A DNA stretch of 64,000 nucleotides from Micromonospora cremea (GCF_900143515.1 NZ_FSQT01000001.1:806001-870000); one strand, 5' to 3'. Shown: positions 17,925 through 26,696, counted from the stretch's first letter. Notes: generated by a model from the letters alone, not told the origin. Numbers and translations: made by a program.

Positions 17925-18245
17925 GGCGAGCAGTCAAACTCTCAGCCCGGCGCCTGTGCAACCCATTTATCCCCTTCACCCGCTGCTACGGGCCGGACCC
18001 GCACCCGCCGCGCCGAGTGCGTGCCGCACGGCCGCCTCCAACAAGCGAGCAACGAATTATCGAAGCTTCCCAACGCGCCGCATCCCTCACACACTGATGC
18101 GCTGATCTCGACACGTGCGTATGCCCGCCGGGTCGGCATCTCGTGACACGGTGTAGCGCGGGGATCGCGGCATGTGAGGACTTGGCCGTGCTGAGAGTTG
18201 GACCATGATCAGCGACTGCTGGCACGGGGTCAGGCGGGATGCGGG
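17925..18245. other. Gap without gene
   Basis: Nothing coding or structured can be supported in this stretch. Confidence 0.4.
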
Positions 18246-19010
18246 TCATCCCTGGTAAGGCGGGGCAACACCCCAGCCCCAGCGTGGTACCGGTGCCTGC
18301 CGGATCGGATCTGCGTCGGGCTGGGAATTGCGTACCGCCAACCGGGTGCCCCACTCGAGGTAGCTCGTGAAGGCGGCCCGGAACTCCGGATCGTCGGGTA
18401 GGCCGACCTCGTCGGCGGCGTCCATCATCAGGTTGACCCACCGCCGACGCTGCGCCTCGCTGATTGCCTTGCCCAGGTGCTGGCCAAGCATGTGGCGGTA
18501 GCCGCCGCGCTCCAAGGTGTAGGCAGCCGGACCGCCGAAGACCTCAGCAAGCCATACCGCTACATACCGGGCGTGATCGGGGTCCATGTGCGCGAACACC
18601 GGCGCGAGTAGATCGTCGGAGCGAACCAGGCGGTAGAACGCATCGCAGAGCTTCATGAACGCGTCGGTGCCGCCGGCCCACTCGTACAAGCTCGGCGGCG
18701 CGGCGCCACCAGGGCCGGCAATCGAGGTTTGGACGTAGTGCCGCATCTCCTCGATGTCCTGGACGTACGGCTTGATCGCGGCGAAGAACTGCCCGAACAC
18801 CGGGCCACCCCGAAACCCGCCCAGGTGCTCGTCTACTGATGTCCAAATGATGCGCAGCAGGTAGCAGGCGGGATCGTCCAAGCAGCGGCTCAACTCGTAG
18901 TCCACGCACTGCGGCGCAGCGCGTAGCGCGTCAGCGGCCCGCTCGTACGCGGCCTCGAAACCGTCCAGCCGCTCCTGCGGTACGCGGTACCTGATGTACT
19001 CGATGACCAT
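18246..19010 (-). CDS. Fusion of antibiotic-biosynthesis-monooxygenase domain and truncated haemoglobin
   Basis: This is a 254-residue protein. Residues 1-95 are an ABM ferredoxin-like domain (VIEYIRYRVPQERLDGFEAA, YLLRIIWTS). Residues about 105-230 are a group II truncated haemoglobin. His178 in MLGQHLGKAIS aligns with the proximal haem ligand, Tyr126 with the B10 Tyr, and Trp191 sits in the G-helix region usual for group II. ABM domains of this size include haem-degrading and quinone-forming oxygenases. A globin fused to one suggests O2 or NO handling coupled to oxidation of a small organic molecule. A divergent HxlR regulator gene at 19083 is broken, and a 26-bp dyad lies between the two. 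Confidence 0.87.
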   Translation of the reverse strand: MVIEYIRYRVPQERLDGFEAAYERAADALRAAPQCVDYELSRCLDDPACYLLRIIWTSVDEHLGGFRGGPVFGQFFAAIKPYVQDIEEMRHYVQTSIAGPGGAAPPSLYEWAGGTDAFMKLCDAFYRLVRSDDLLAPVFAHMDPDHARYVAVWLAEVFGGPAAYTLERGGYRHMLGQHLGKAISEAQRRRWVNLMMDAADEVGLPDDPEFRAAFTSYLEWGTRLAVRNSQPDADPIRQAPVPRWGWGVAPPYQG

Positions 19011-19043
19011 GGGTACAGCCCAACACCCGCAGCGACGACAATC

Positions 19044-19069
19044 AAGTACGCACCATCTGGTACGTGCTT
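19044..19069. promoter_or_regulatory. HxlR-type operator dyad
   Basis: AAGTACGCACC, four spacer bases (ATCT) and GGTACGTGCTT form an inverted repeat with two mismatches. GTAC half-sites are typical of HxlR regulators. It lies between the globin-fusion start (19010) and the HxlR start (19083), fit to control both. Confidence 0.6.
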
Positions 19070-19082
19070 AAGGGAGCCCACG

Positions 19083-19300
19083 ATGTCCAAGCGATACCAC
19101 TGCCCGGTGGAGCTTGCCGTCGACGTCATCGGCGGCAAATGGCGCCGGTGATCCAGTCCCATCTCACGGTGGGCGTACACCGCTATGGCGAACTGCGCCG
19201 CCCGATGCCAGGGGTGGGCGAAAAGATGCTGACCCAGCGTCTGCGCGAGATGGAGGCCAACGGCCTCGTCGTGCGGCACGACCACGAGACCACCACCCTC
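19083..19300 (+). pseudogene. HxlR family regulator, frameshifted and truncated
   Basis: A good start (AAGGGAG site, ATG 19083) gives MSKRYHCPVELAVDVIGGKW, the standard HxlR beginning. The frame then ends at TGA near 19151. One missing base after the TGG codon explains this. In the +1 frame the match resumes as [18 protein letters not shown] and [20 protein letters not shown]. Homology stops at about 19300, where IS3 DNA begins. The protein should be non-functional. It would have been the local repressor or sensor for the ABM-globin gene. Confidence 0.85.
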
Positions 19301-19302
19301 GC

Positions 19303-19634
19303 GGCTCGACTCCGCCGAAGCGGGCCTTGTGCTCGTCGATGAAACTCACGAGCGTGTGTGTAGCCGGTCGAGCTCGGCCGCGAAGAAAGCCGACGCGGCC
19401 TTCCTCATTCGCCCGACGCAGCTCGGCGTTCTCCCGCTTCAACCGGCGCAGCTCCGCCGACTCATCGCTGGTGACCCCGGCGCGCCGCCCGGCGTCGACC
19501 TCGGCCTGGCGCACCCACCTACGCAGCGTCTCGGCCGACCCGATCGACTCCCACTCGGTTGCGTAGTCGCCCCGGTGCCCCAGCACCAGACGCACCGCCC
19601 GCTCCCGCAGGTCTCTCGGGTACTGCTTCGGCAC
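19303..19634 (-). pseudogene. IS3 family transposase OrfA/OrfB remnant
   Basis: From GTG 19634 the frame reads [19 protein letters not shown], then [18 protein letters not shown] and [19 protein letters not shown]. This is the helix-turn-helix and leucine zipper of IS3 OrfA, but about ten residues are missing near ESIGSAETL. The start of OrfB ([16 protein letters not shown]) follows in a shifted frame and is cut off at the junction with the HxlR gene. The catalytic DDE domain is absent, so the element is dead. Confidence 0.85.
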
Positions 19635-19675
19635 GGTCAGATCCTCTCAAGCAAAGAGGTCTCTACCAGCCCGAG

Positions 19676-19831
19676 GCGGTTCAGGCCGCGTTGAAGTGTC
19701 TGTACCTGGTAACCAGGTCCCTGGACCCCACCGGAGCAGGCAGAACCCGATGGACGACGCGCTGGAAACCCGCGTTGAACGCCTTCGCCATCACCTTCAG
19801 CGACCGCTTCCCAGCCGCTGAAACCTACTAA
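19676..19831 (+). pseudogene. 3' fragment of an older IS256 family transposase (copy A)
   Basis: The frame ends QAALKCLYLVTRSLDPTG to SDRFPAAETY and stop, almost identical to the end of the transposase at 22865. Only the last 50 residues or so remain. A second IS256 element is inserted a few bases after its stop codon. The matching right end of copy A reappears beyond that insertion at 22911-22943. Confidence 0.85.
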
Positions 19832-19903
19832 CCAGGGCCTGTGGATTTAAGGGTGTTTCCGGCCTGACCCGCCGGGCTTGTGCCTGGTGAGGAAGGTGCC
19901 GTG

Positions 19904-20481
19904 ATGACGACACTGGACGACGTGACCGCGAGGAAGAAGGAACCGCAGCCGTCAGCGGAGGCAGCCGCCGCGGCGGAGCTGGTGCGCCTGGCCAAGGAAC
20001 AGGGCTTGTCGCTGACCGGCCCGGACGGGCTGCTAAAGCAGTTCACCAAGACGGTCCTGGAGACCGCCCTCAGCGAGGAGATGACTGAGCACCTCGGCTA
20101 TGAAAAGCGCGACCCTGCCGGGGCTGGGTCAGGCAACATCCGCAACGGGACCAGGCCGAAGACGGTGCTGACCGACGCGACGGGTCATGTCGAGATCGAC
20201 GTGCCGCGTGATCGGGCCGGCACATTCGAGCCGCAGATCGTCAAGAAGCGGCAGCGCCGGCTGACCGGCGTCGACGAGATCGTGCTGTCGCTGTATGCCA
20301 AAGGCTTGACCACCGGGGAGATCAGCGCCCACTTCGCCGAAATCTACGGCGCCTCGGTCAGCCGGGAGACGGTCTCGCGGATCACCGACAAGGTGATCGA
20401 GGAGATGAACGACTGGACCGTGCGCCCGCTCGACGCTGTCTACGCGGCCGTGTTCATCGACGCCATCGTGGTCAAGGTGCG
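19904..20481 (+). pseudogene. IS256 transposase, N-terminal half (split by ISL3)
   Basis: From ATG 19904 the sequence runs to VFIDAIVVKVR, where the ISL3 element interrupts it. It holds the N-terminal DNA-binding part (SEEMTEHLGYEKRDP, GNIRNGTRPKTV) and the first catalytic Asp (FIDAIVV). Joining 19904-20481 to 22160-22865 restores a continuous 427-residue frame, so copy B was intact until the insertion. Confidence 0.88.
20474..20481. repeat. Target-site duplication of the ISL3 element, left
   Basis: AAGGTGCG is repeated directly at 22152-22159, immediately outside the two element ends. Eight bases is the usual ISL3 duplication length. Confidence 0.9.
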
Positions 20482-22151
20482 GGCTCTGTCGCCGATCTTG
20501 TGATGTGGACGGTTCCGTCGCCCGCTCGGCGCTTCGTTGATCATGTCTGGCGTGCTCGTTTGTGGAGCGGTTGCTGCCGCATCTGTCGAAGCTGTCGATC
20601 GAGGTCGTTGAGCAGCGTGAGGGCGTGGTGGTGTTGTCAGGTCGGGTCCGGGCGGCGACCGCGCGGTGCGGACGGTGCCGGCAGTGGTCGAGCAGGGTGC
20701 ATGGGCGTTATCAGCGCCGCTTGCGCGATGTCGCGATAGCCGGGACTGGGTTGCTGCTGCAGGTGCAGATCCGGCGGTTTCGCTGCGACAACGCCAGCTG
20801 CCCGGCAAGGACTTTCGCCGAGCAGGTCGATGGGCTGACCGCTGCGCACGCGCGGTTGACGCCGGGGCTGCGCGACCTGCTCACGCAGATCGGCTTGGCG
20901 CTGGCCGGCCGGGCCGGTTCTCGACTGGCGTCGGTCATCGGGGCCGCCGCAGGCCGCGACACGTTGCTGCGGCTGGTCAAAGCATTACCTGACCCGCCGA
21001 AGACACCGATCACGGTCGTCGGCGTCGACGATTTCGCGTTCCGGCGGGGACGTCATTACGGCACGGTGCTGATCGATATGGTCAGCCACCGTCCGGTTGA
21101 CATGTTCGACGGCCGCGACGGCGACAGCCTCGCCGCGTGGCTGCGGCAACATCCCGAAATCCAGGTGATCTGCCGCGACCGCGCCGGCGGCTATGGCGAA
21201 GGCGCCCGCTGCGGCGCCCCGGATGCGGTGCAGGTCGCGGACCGGTTCCACCTCTGGCAGAACTTGGGGCAGGCGGTCGAAAAGACCGTTAACGCCTATC
21301 GTTCCCGGCTCGTCGCGCCCGCACCGCCACTGCCAGACGAGACCATGCCCGCCGAGGTGCAGCCGCTACCCGAGAAAAAGATCGTGACCCGCCTTCGTGA
21401 GCACCACACTGCCGTTCACGAACTCGCCGCTCAGGGACTGAACAAGTCGGCGATCGGCCGCAAACTCGGCCTGCACCAGGCCACAGTCCGCAAATATCTC
21501 AACGCCGCCAGCGTCGCCGAACTGACCGCGGTCACCGAGCAACGCGCGCACCTGGTCGATGACTACATCGCCTACCTGCACCAGCGCTGGAACGACGGAG
21601 AACGCAACGCCACCCAACTGTTCCGCGAGATCAAACAGCAGGGCTACCCCGGCGGGGAACTCGCCGTCCAGCGATACCTACGCCGCTTCCGCAAAGGGCT
21701 CGGTCACGCCCCGCACCCCGGCCCGAAACCACCATCGGTGCGCCAGATCACCTCATGGATCATGACTCATCCCGACCACCTCGACCCCCGCGACACGGCC
21801 AAGCTACGCGACGTTCGAAGCCGCGACCGAGACCTGAACCGCCTGGTCAAACACGTGCGGGCCTTCGCGATCATGATGACCGGCCGACACGGCGACCGCC
21901 TTGACGCGTGGATCACCACGGTCGAGCACGACACCCTCACGCCCCTGGCGGGATTCGCCCGCAACCTCCGTCGTGATCTCGACGCCGTCCGCAACGGCCT
22001 GACCCTGCCGCACAGCTCCGGACCGGTCGAAGGCAACATCAACCGCCTCAAGATGATCAAACGCCAGATGTTCGGCCGCGCTGGCCTCGACCTACTCCGC
22101 AAACGCGTCCTACTCGCGCACTGAACGCTTCACACAACCGGCGACAGAGCC
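20482..22151 (+). mobile_element. Intact-looking ISL3 family insertion sequence
   Basis: The element is 1670 bp. Both ends begin GGCTCTGTCGCCG when read inward, and the similarity continues (left ATCTTGTG, right GTTGTGTG). The 8-bp duplication AAGGTGCG flanks it exactly. One full-length transposase fills it, with no break visible, so it is the youngest layer of the nest and may still be mobile. Confidence 0.92.
20562..22124 (+). CDS. ISL3 family transposase
   Basis: This is a 520-residue protein from GTG 20562. The N-terminal zinc-binding region has CGRCRQW and CDNASCPARTF. The DDE domain opens TVVGVDDFAFRRGRHYGTVL and closes with the catalytic Glu in SSGPVEGNINRLKMIKRQM. A helix-turn-helix insert lies at about 295-320 (LNKSAIGRKLGLHQATVRKYL). 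All catalytic landmarks are present. Confidence 0.93.
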   Translation: MERLLPHLSKLSIEVVEQREGVVVLSGRVRAATARCGRCRQWSSRVHGRYQRRLRDVAIAGTGLLLQVQIRRFRCDNASCPARTFAEQVDGLTAAHARLTPGLRDLLTQIGLALAGRAGSRLASVIGAAAGRDTLLRLVKALPDPPKTPITVVGVDDFAFRRGRHYGTVLIDMVSHRPVDMFDGRDGDSLAAWLRQHPEIQVICRDRAGGYGEGARCGAPDAVQVADRFHLWQNLGQAVEKTVNAYRSRLVAPAPPLPDETMPAEVQPLPEKKIVTRLREHHTAVHELAAQGLNKSAIGRKLGLHQATVRKYLNAASVAELTAVTEQRAHLVDDYIAYLHQRWNDGERNATQLFREIKQQGYPGGELAVQRYLRRFRKGLGHAPHPGPKPPSVRQITSWIMTHPDHLDPRDTAKLRDVRSRDRDLNRLVKHVRAFAIMMTGRHGDRLDAWITTVEHDTLTPLAGFARNLRRDLDAVRNGLTLPHSSGPVEGNINRLKMIKRQMFGRAGLDLLRKRVLLAH

Positions 22152-22159
22152 AAGGTGCG

Positions 22160-22865
22160 TGACGGTCAAGTCGCGAACCGGCCGGTCTACGCCGCTATCG
22201 GGGTCACCCTCGACGGGGAGAAAGACGTCCTCGGCCTCTGGGCCGGCTCGGGTGGTGAGGGCGCCAAGTTCTGGATGAGTGTCCTGACCGACCTGCGTAA
22301 CCGCGGTGTCAAGGATGTGTTCTTCGTGGTCTGCGACGGGCTCAAGGGCCTGCCCGAGGTAGTCGCGAACGTATGGCCGCAGACGATCGTGCAGACCTGC
22401 ATCATCCATCTGATCCGTAACACGTTCCGGCTGGCCTCGAAACGGGACTGGCCGGCGCTGCAACGCGACATCAAACCGATCTACACCGCCGTCAACGCCA
22501 CCGCGGCCCGGGCTGCGTTCGACCACCTCGCCGAGACCTGGGGAACCCGCTACGGCGCGATCATCAGGCTCTGGGACAACGCCTGGCAAGAGTTCATCCC
22601 GTTCCTCGACTATGACCTGGAGATCCGCCGGGTGCTCTGCAGCACCAACGCGATCGAGTCGCTGAACGCCCGTTACCGCCGGGCGATCAAGGCCCGCGGT
22701 CACTTCCCCTCCGAGCAAGCCGCGTTGAAGTGCCTCTACCTGGTGACCAGATCACTGGACCCGACCGGGCAAGGGCGGGCACGATGGGCGATGCGGTGGA
22801 AGCCAGCCCTGAACGCGTTCTCGATCACCTTCGGCGACCGGTTCCCGGCCGCCGAAACCTACTAA
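22160..22865 (+). pseudogene. IS256 transposase, C-terminal half (split by ISL3)
   Basis: This is the continuation of 19904-20481 after the ISL3 element. It contains the second Asp (VVCDGLKGLPE) and the Glu (STNAIESLNARYRR) of the DDE triad, and ends DRFPAAETY. An internal GTG lets it be read as a separate 236-residue ORF, which has no role on its own. Confidence 0.88.
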
Positions 22866-22910
22866 CCGAAGACGCCGGAAACACCTTTAGCGAGACAGAC
22901 CCACTAACCA

Positions 22911-22943
22911 AGATCGCCGGAAACACCGTTAGCGAGACAACCC
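22911..22943. repeat. Right terminal repeat of the older IS256 copy A
   Basis: The stretch contains GCCGGAAACACCGTTAGCGA, closely matching the right end of copy B (22875-22902). It directly follows the ACTAACCA duplication. This shows that copy B landed between the transposase stop and the right end of copy A. Confidence 0.8.
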
Positions 22944-23015
22944 CGGATTCCTTCACGATGTGAGTCCGGTGTGGGGTAGGTGGACGGCAGTCTGACTTGT
23001 TGGTTAGATCGCGCC

Positions 23016-23690
23016 GTGACGACGGTGGAGGAGTTGTTAGCGGAGGCGGCGGCCGACCCGCGTGCGGCGGCGTGGGGCGTGTTGTATGAGCGGGCTTGCC
23101 AGGAGGGCTTTGACGAAGCAGGAGAGGCGTTGCTCATCGCGCGGCTGGCGAACATCGCTTCTGAGTTCTTGCCTGCTGATCGTGACGAGGTGCTGGTCCT
23201 CGCCGGGAAGCTAGCGGTCGACATGGATGAGCGGTCTCACCGCCGGCACGCCGACACCCTCGCGCAGCTGCGTCACCTGGCCACCGACTGGCTGCCGACG
23301 CCGACTGACGCGCAGTCGTTTATCTACCGTCTCCGCGCGGTCATGGCGCTGGAGGGCGACATGCTCTGGGGCGAAGAACTCGAACGGCTCATCCACGACG
23401 AGGTCGAGGTTGAGTGCCCGCAGTGTGAGACTTCGCTGTTCATAGCGTTCGGCGATCGGGGTCACTTCGCCACGCACGAGGACTATGCGACGAAGTCGGA
23501 CGTGGCGCAGACGCCGTTGCTGCCGGCTACATCCGTTGATCTTGAGGGCGTCGGCCTGCGGTTGTATCGCATGAGCACCGAAGTCGGACAGCAGTCCGTC
23601 GCCGAAGCGGTCACCCACGTATTCGGCCGCGCCACCTGCACCCACTGCGGTAACACGTTCCGGGTGTCGGACCAGGTCGAGCGGTATTAG
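23016..23690 (+). CDS. Conserved hypothetical protein with two CxxC pairs
   Basis: This 224-residue protein begins at GTG 23016 (TTVEELLAEAAADPRAAAWG). The first 120 residues are helical. CPQC at about 138-141 and CTHC at about 208-211 would together make a split zinc ribbon of four Cys. No signal peptide or membrane helix is present. It lies 70 bases beyond the insertion nest and reads like an intact gene. The function is unknown; an immunity or nucleic-acid role would be speculation. Confidence 0.72.
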   Translation: MTTVEELLAEAAADPRAAAWGVLYERACQEGFDEAGEALLIARLANIASEFLPADRDEVLVLAGKLAVDMDERSHRRHADTLAQLRHLATDWLPTPTDAQSFIYRLRAVMALEGDMLWGEELERLIHDEVEVECPQCETSLFIAFGDRGHFATHEDYATKSDVAQTPLLPATSVDLEGVGLRLYRMSTEVGQQSVAEAVTHVFGRATCTHCGNTFRVSDQVERY

Positions 23691-23844
23691 TACGGCGCTC
23701 ACGCTTGGTTGCTGAGCTGCTCCAAACTCACGACGGCGGTAGTGACTGATTCGCGCGAGGACTTGGTGTCGGCGTCGCCAGCAGGGCCAGCGCACGAGGG
23801 GGCGTGTATCGAAAGTGGATCTTAGGCTGGAATGATCTTGGTCC

Positions 23845-23958
23845 GTGGCACGTGGAGATCTGAACGATGCGCAGTGGGCGCGCCTGGAGCCGTTGTTGCC
23901 CAGGGGCAAGAAGCCGGGACGCCCGCCGGTATGGACGAGGCGTCAGTTGATCGACTGA
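23845..23958 (+). pseudogene. IS5/DUF4096 transposase N-terminal remnant
   Basis: From GTG 23845 the frame reads ARGDLNDAQWARLEPLLPR then KKPGRPPVWTRRQLID and a stop. This is the N-terminal 'insertion element 4' domain of IS5-type transposases. Only 37 residues remain. Confidence 0.8.
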
Positions 23959-23984
23959 TTCCAGCACCTTGATCGGGCAGACGG

Positions 23985-24145
23985 GAGGAACGCAAAGCCG
24001 TCGCGGTGGCCTCCAACGCGCCGTTTTCCGAATGGGGCCGCACGTTCACCGAGGAGCGCCTCTGCTCCGCAATCGGGGACCACTCACCTTCAACGGCTAC
24101 CTCATCGAGACCGGCACCGACTTCTACCGGCTACAGGCCACCCCT
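23985..24145 (+). pseudogene. IS21 IstB-like ATPase C-terminal remnant
   Basis: One frame gives VAVASNAPFSEWGRTFTEER then LCSAI. After a one-base shift it continues LTFNGYLIETGTDFYRLQAT. This is the last 45 residues of IstB, the IS21 helper ATPase. The rest of the element is gone. Confidence 0.78.
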
Positions 24146-24326
24146 CGAACGTCGGCAGCACTGACCCCTGTCGCCCGCCGCCGAGAACAGGGAAGAGTTG
24201 GTGGCACGTTCAGGCCCGGCCGTAGCTTCCAGCGAAAAACCAACGACTACGTGTTCGCCACCTGACGATCCGCCCCTGTCATAGTTCATTCCTTGCTGAA
24301 TACAGAGTTTGCTGTATGGTCTAAGT

Positions 24327-24656
24327 ATGGAGACGTTGACGCACGGGCAGGTGCTGGCGCGCTTCGGCCATGCCCTGTCTGATCCGGTGCGGGCCCGGCT
24401 TCTGCTGGCGCTGCGCGGGGGGCCGGGGTATCCGGCGGAGCTGGCTGAGTTGCTGGGCACCAGCCGTCAGAACCTGTCCAACCATCTGGCTTGTCTGCGC
24501 GGTTGTGGGTTGGTCGTTGCCGTGCCGGAGGGGCGGCGCACCCGCTACGAGCTGGCTGATGCCCGGTTGACGCACGCCCTGGGTGACCTGCTCGGACTCG
24601 TGTTGGCGGTGGATCCGGCGGCGTGTCCGGCCGCGCCCGAACAGGGCTGCTGCTGA
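24327..24656 (+). CDS. CmtR-like ArsR family metal-sensing repressor
   Basis: This 109-residue winged-helix protein starts at ATG 24327. The recognition helix is TSRQNLSNHLACLRGC. Cys56, Cys60 and Cys100 fall where CmtR of Mycobacterium tuberculosis has its Cd/Pb ligands Cys57, Cys61 and Cys102. Two further Cys (108, 109) end the protein. A TTCA-N8-TGAA dyad at about 24286-24301 could be its operator. The metal pump expected next to it is present only as a stub, so it is now an orphan or acts elsewhere. Confidence 0.87.
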   Translation: METLTHGQVLARFGHALSDPVRARLLLALRGGPGYPAELAELLGTSRQNLSNHLACLRGCGLVVAVPEGRRTRYELADARLTHALGDLLGLVLAVDPAACPAAPEQGCC

Positions 24657-24710
24657 TGGCCACTCCGATCTGGCTAGAGCCCGCCGGGCCGCCGGCGGCC
24701 CGGCGGGGCG

Positions 24711-24765
24711 GTGCCTACCCGGCTGGTGGTCGCCGCGACCATCACCTACAACGTCGTCTGCACCC
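24711..24765 (+). pseudogene. Stub of a membrane cation transporter
   Basis: A frame from GTG 24711 reads PTRLVVAATITYNVV, resembling the first helix of the cation transporters that usually follow CmtR. Then homology ends. The ATG at 24656 that overlaps the regulator's stop opens a different, arginine-rich frame. The call is tentative because the match is short. Confidence 0.33.
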
Positions 24766-25295
24766 GTTCCCGGCACCATCCGACTACCTCGACACCGCCA
24801 TCACCCCCGCGCCCTAATCAGCCCGATCCACGCCCCAACATGCAGAAGGCGGCCGACCGATGCCGCCCCACGAACGCGGGTGTACCGGAACCGCAAGGTA
24901 ATCGCGGACAACCACGCCGGCATCCGTCCGCACTAACCTGACGAACCGCAGGCCAGCGCACCCCCAGCTCGCAGGGTTGGATCGGGCGCGACAAGTGCGG
25001 GGCCGGTGGTCGGTAGGACCAGTCATACCCCAGACCGACCGACTACGGGTAGTGCGCGGCGGCCACACAGCGCTGGCCCGGCCCGCCTACCGCGCCCCGT
25101 TCGATCATCCGGAGCACGATCAGTTCACCGCCGGGGAGTTCCTGGCCCCGAGCTGCCTCGGCACGGCCTGCCAGGCCGGACCGCGGTAGGTCACCCGGAC
25201 GGCGACCCTGCTTGGCGTTGCCCACCGCACCACGCCCCAGCGCCACCACCACCAGCGGCGCCGCCAGCGCCGCCAGCGAGGAAGGACCACAGCAC
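24766..25295. other. Gap before the adenylate-forming enzyme
   Basis: Several short frames exist, but none has coding-like composition. It is probably rearranged DNA. Confidence 0.35.
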
Positions 25296-26696
25296 ATGAA
25301 GGTCTCGACGTTGCGGCTGCTTGCCGATGCCCGCTCCGCGAAAGTGGGCGGCGAGCAGGCGATGGCCGCCCGGCAGCGGGCCCGCCTGGCCGAGCTCGTG
25401 GCCTGGGCGCGCACCCGCTCGCCCTACTACCGGCACCTGTACCGGGGCCTGCCGGCCAGGGTGAACGACCCGGCCCTGTTGCCGGTCACAGCCAAGAGCG
25501 AGCTGATGGCCGTCTTCGACGACTGGGTTACCGACCCGGCCGTCACCCTGGCACAGGCGCGAGCGTTCGTCGACGACCCGGCGCGCATCGGGGAGCCCTT
25601 CGCCGGCCGCTACACGCTGACCACCACCTCCGGCACCACCGGCACGCACGGCATCTTCCTGCAAGACTCCCGCGCGAGCGCGGTGACCTCCGCGATGATG
25701 GCGCGGATGCTGGCCGGCATGCTGAGCATGCGGGACGTGATCCGCATCGCCCGCGGCGGCGCCCGGATGGCGCTGGTGGCGCCGGTCGGCGGGCACTTCG
25801 CCTCCACCGTGGCCGCTGCCCGCCTGCGCGGCCGCTCTCGCATCGCCGCCTTCAGCGTGCACCAGCCGCTGGACGACCTCGTGGCCGAACTCAACGCGTT
25901 CCGCCCGGCGGTGCTGGCCCCGTACGCGAGCATCGGCGCGCTGCTGGCCAGCGAGGCCGAGGCGGGACGGCTGCACATCAACCCCACCCTCGTGATGCTC
26001 AGCGCCGAGGGTCTGCCCACGTCGGAGTACACGCGCATCGCGGCCGCCCTGTCGGCGAAGGTGCGCACCAGCTACGCCTGCAACGAGTGCCCGTTCCTCA
26101 GCTACGGCTGCGCCGAAAGCTGGATGCACCTCAACGCCGACTGGGCCATCCTCGAACCCGTCGACGAGCAGCATCGGCCGGTGCCACCCGGCGAGCCATC
26201 ACATACCGTCCTGCTGACCAACTTGGCCAACCATCTACAGCCGATCCTGCGCTACGACCTCGGCGACGCCGTCCTCGCACGCCCCGACGCCTGCCCGTGC
26301 GGCAACCCCGGACCGGCCATCCGCGTCCAGGGCCGCGCCGCCGACCTGCTCACCTTCCCCCGCCCCGGCCCGGCGGGGGGAAAGGCGCCGGTCACCCTCG
26401 CCCCACTCCCGCTGGCCACGCTGCTGGAAGCGGTGCCCGGCCTGGAGCTATTCCAGATCGTCCAAACCGCGCCGACCGCGCTGCGCATCCGGCTGCACCC
26501 CGCGCCCGGGGCTGACCCCGACGCCCTCTGGCGCCAGGTCGAGACCCGCGTACGAGACCTGCTGACCCGCCACGGCCTCAGCCACGTCAGCATCGAGCGC
26601 GCCAGCGAGCCGCCGCAACAGAACGCTGGCGGCAAATACCGCGCCGTCATCCCCGTCGCCGCGCCCAACTCCAGGCCGGCGGTCGACGCCCGGTGA
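25296..26696 (+). CDS. Phenylacetate-CoA ligase-like adenylate-forming enzyme
   Basis: This 466-residue protein is preceded by GAGGAAGG. The AMP-binding P-loop is TLTTTSGTTGTHGIF. NECPFLSYGC and RYDLGD carry the substrate and ATP contacts. The final Lys motif is QQNAGGKYRAV. The general family activates carboxylic acids as acyl-adenylates, often then making a CoA thioester. CPCG in the last third is a zinc-knuckle-like feature shared with several PaaK relatives. No other degradation gene is nearby, so the acid is unknown. It sits between two transposon-rich patches but looks intact. Confidence 0.87.
   Translation: MKVSTLRLLADARSAKVGGEQAMAARQRARLAELVAWARTRSPYYRHLYRGLPARVNDPALLPVTAKSELMAVFDDWVTDPAVTLAQARAFVDDPARIGEPFAGRYTLTTTSGTTGTHGIFLQDSRASAVTSAMMARMLAGMLSMRDVIRIARGGARMALVAPVGGHFASTVAAARLRGRSRIAAFSVHQPLDDLVAELNAFRPAVLAPYASIGALLASEAEAGRLHINPTLVMLSAEGLPTSEYTRIAAALSAKVRTSYACNECPFLSYGCAESWMHLNADWAILEPVDEQHRPVPPGEPSHTVLLTNLANHLQPILRYDLGDAVLARPDACPCGNPGPAIRVQGRAADLLTFPRPGPAGGKAPVTLAPLPLATLLEAVPGLELFQIVQTAPTALRIRLHPAPGADPDALWRQVETRVRDLLTRHGLSHVSIERASEPPQQNAGGKYRAVIPVAAPNSRPAVDAR

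Larger units (their letters stand above)
19835..22902 (+). mobile_element. IS256 family element (copy B), interrupted by an ISL3 element
   Basis: The ends are imperfect inverted repeats: left GGGCCTGTGG...GGTGTTTCCGGC, and right (read inward) GGGTCTGTCT...GGTGTTTCCGGC. Both sides carry the 8-bp target duplication ACTAACCA (19827-19834 and 22903-22910). Without the ISL3 insertion at 20482-22151 the element would be about 1.39 kb, normal for IS256. It sits inside copy A. Confidence 0.88.
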
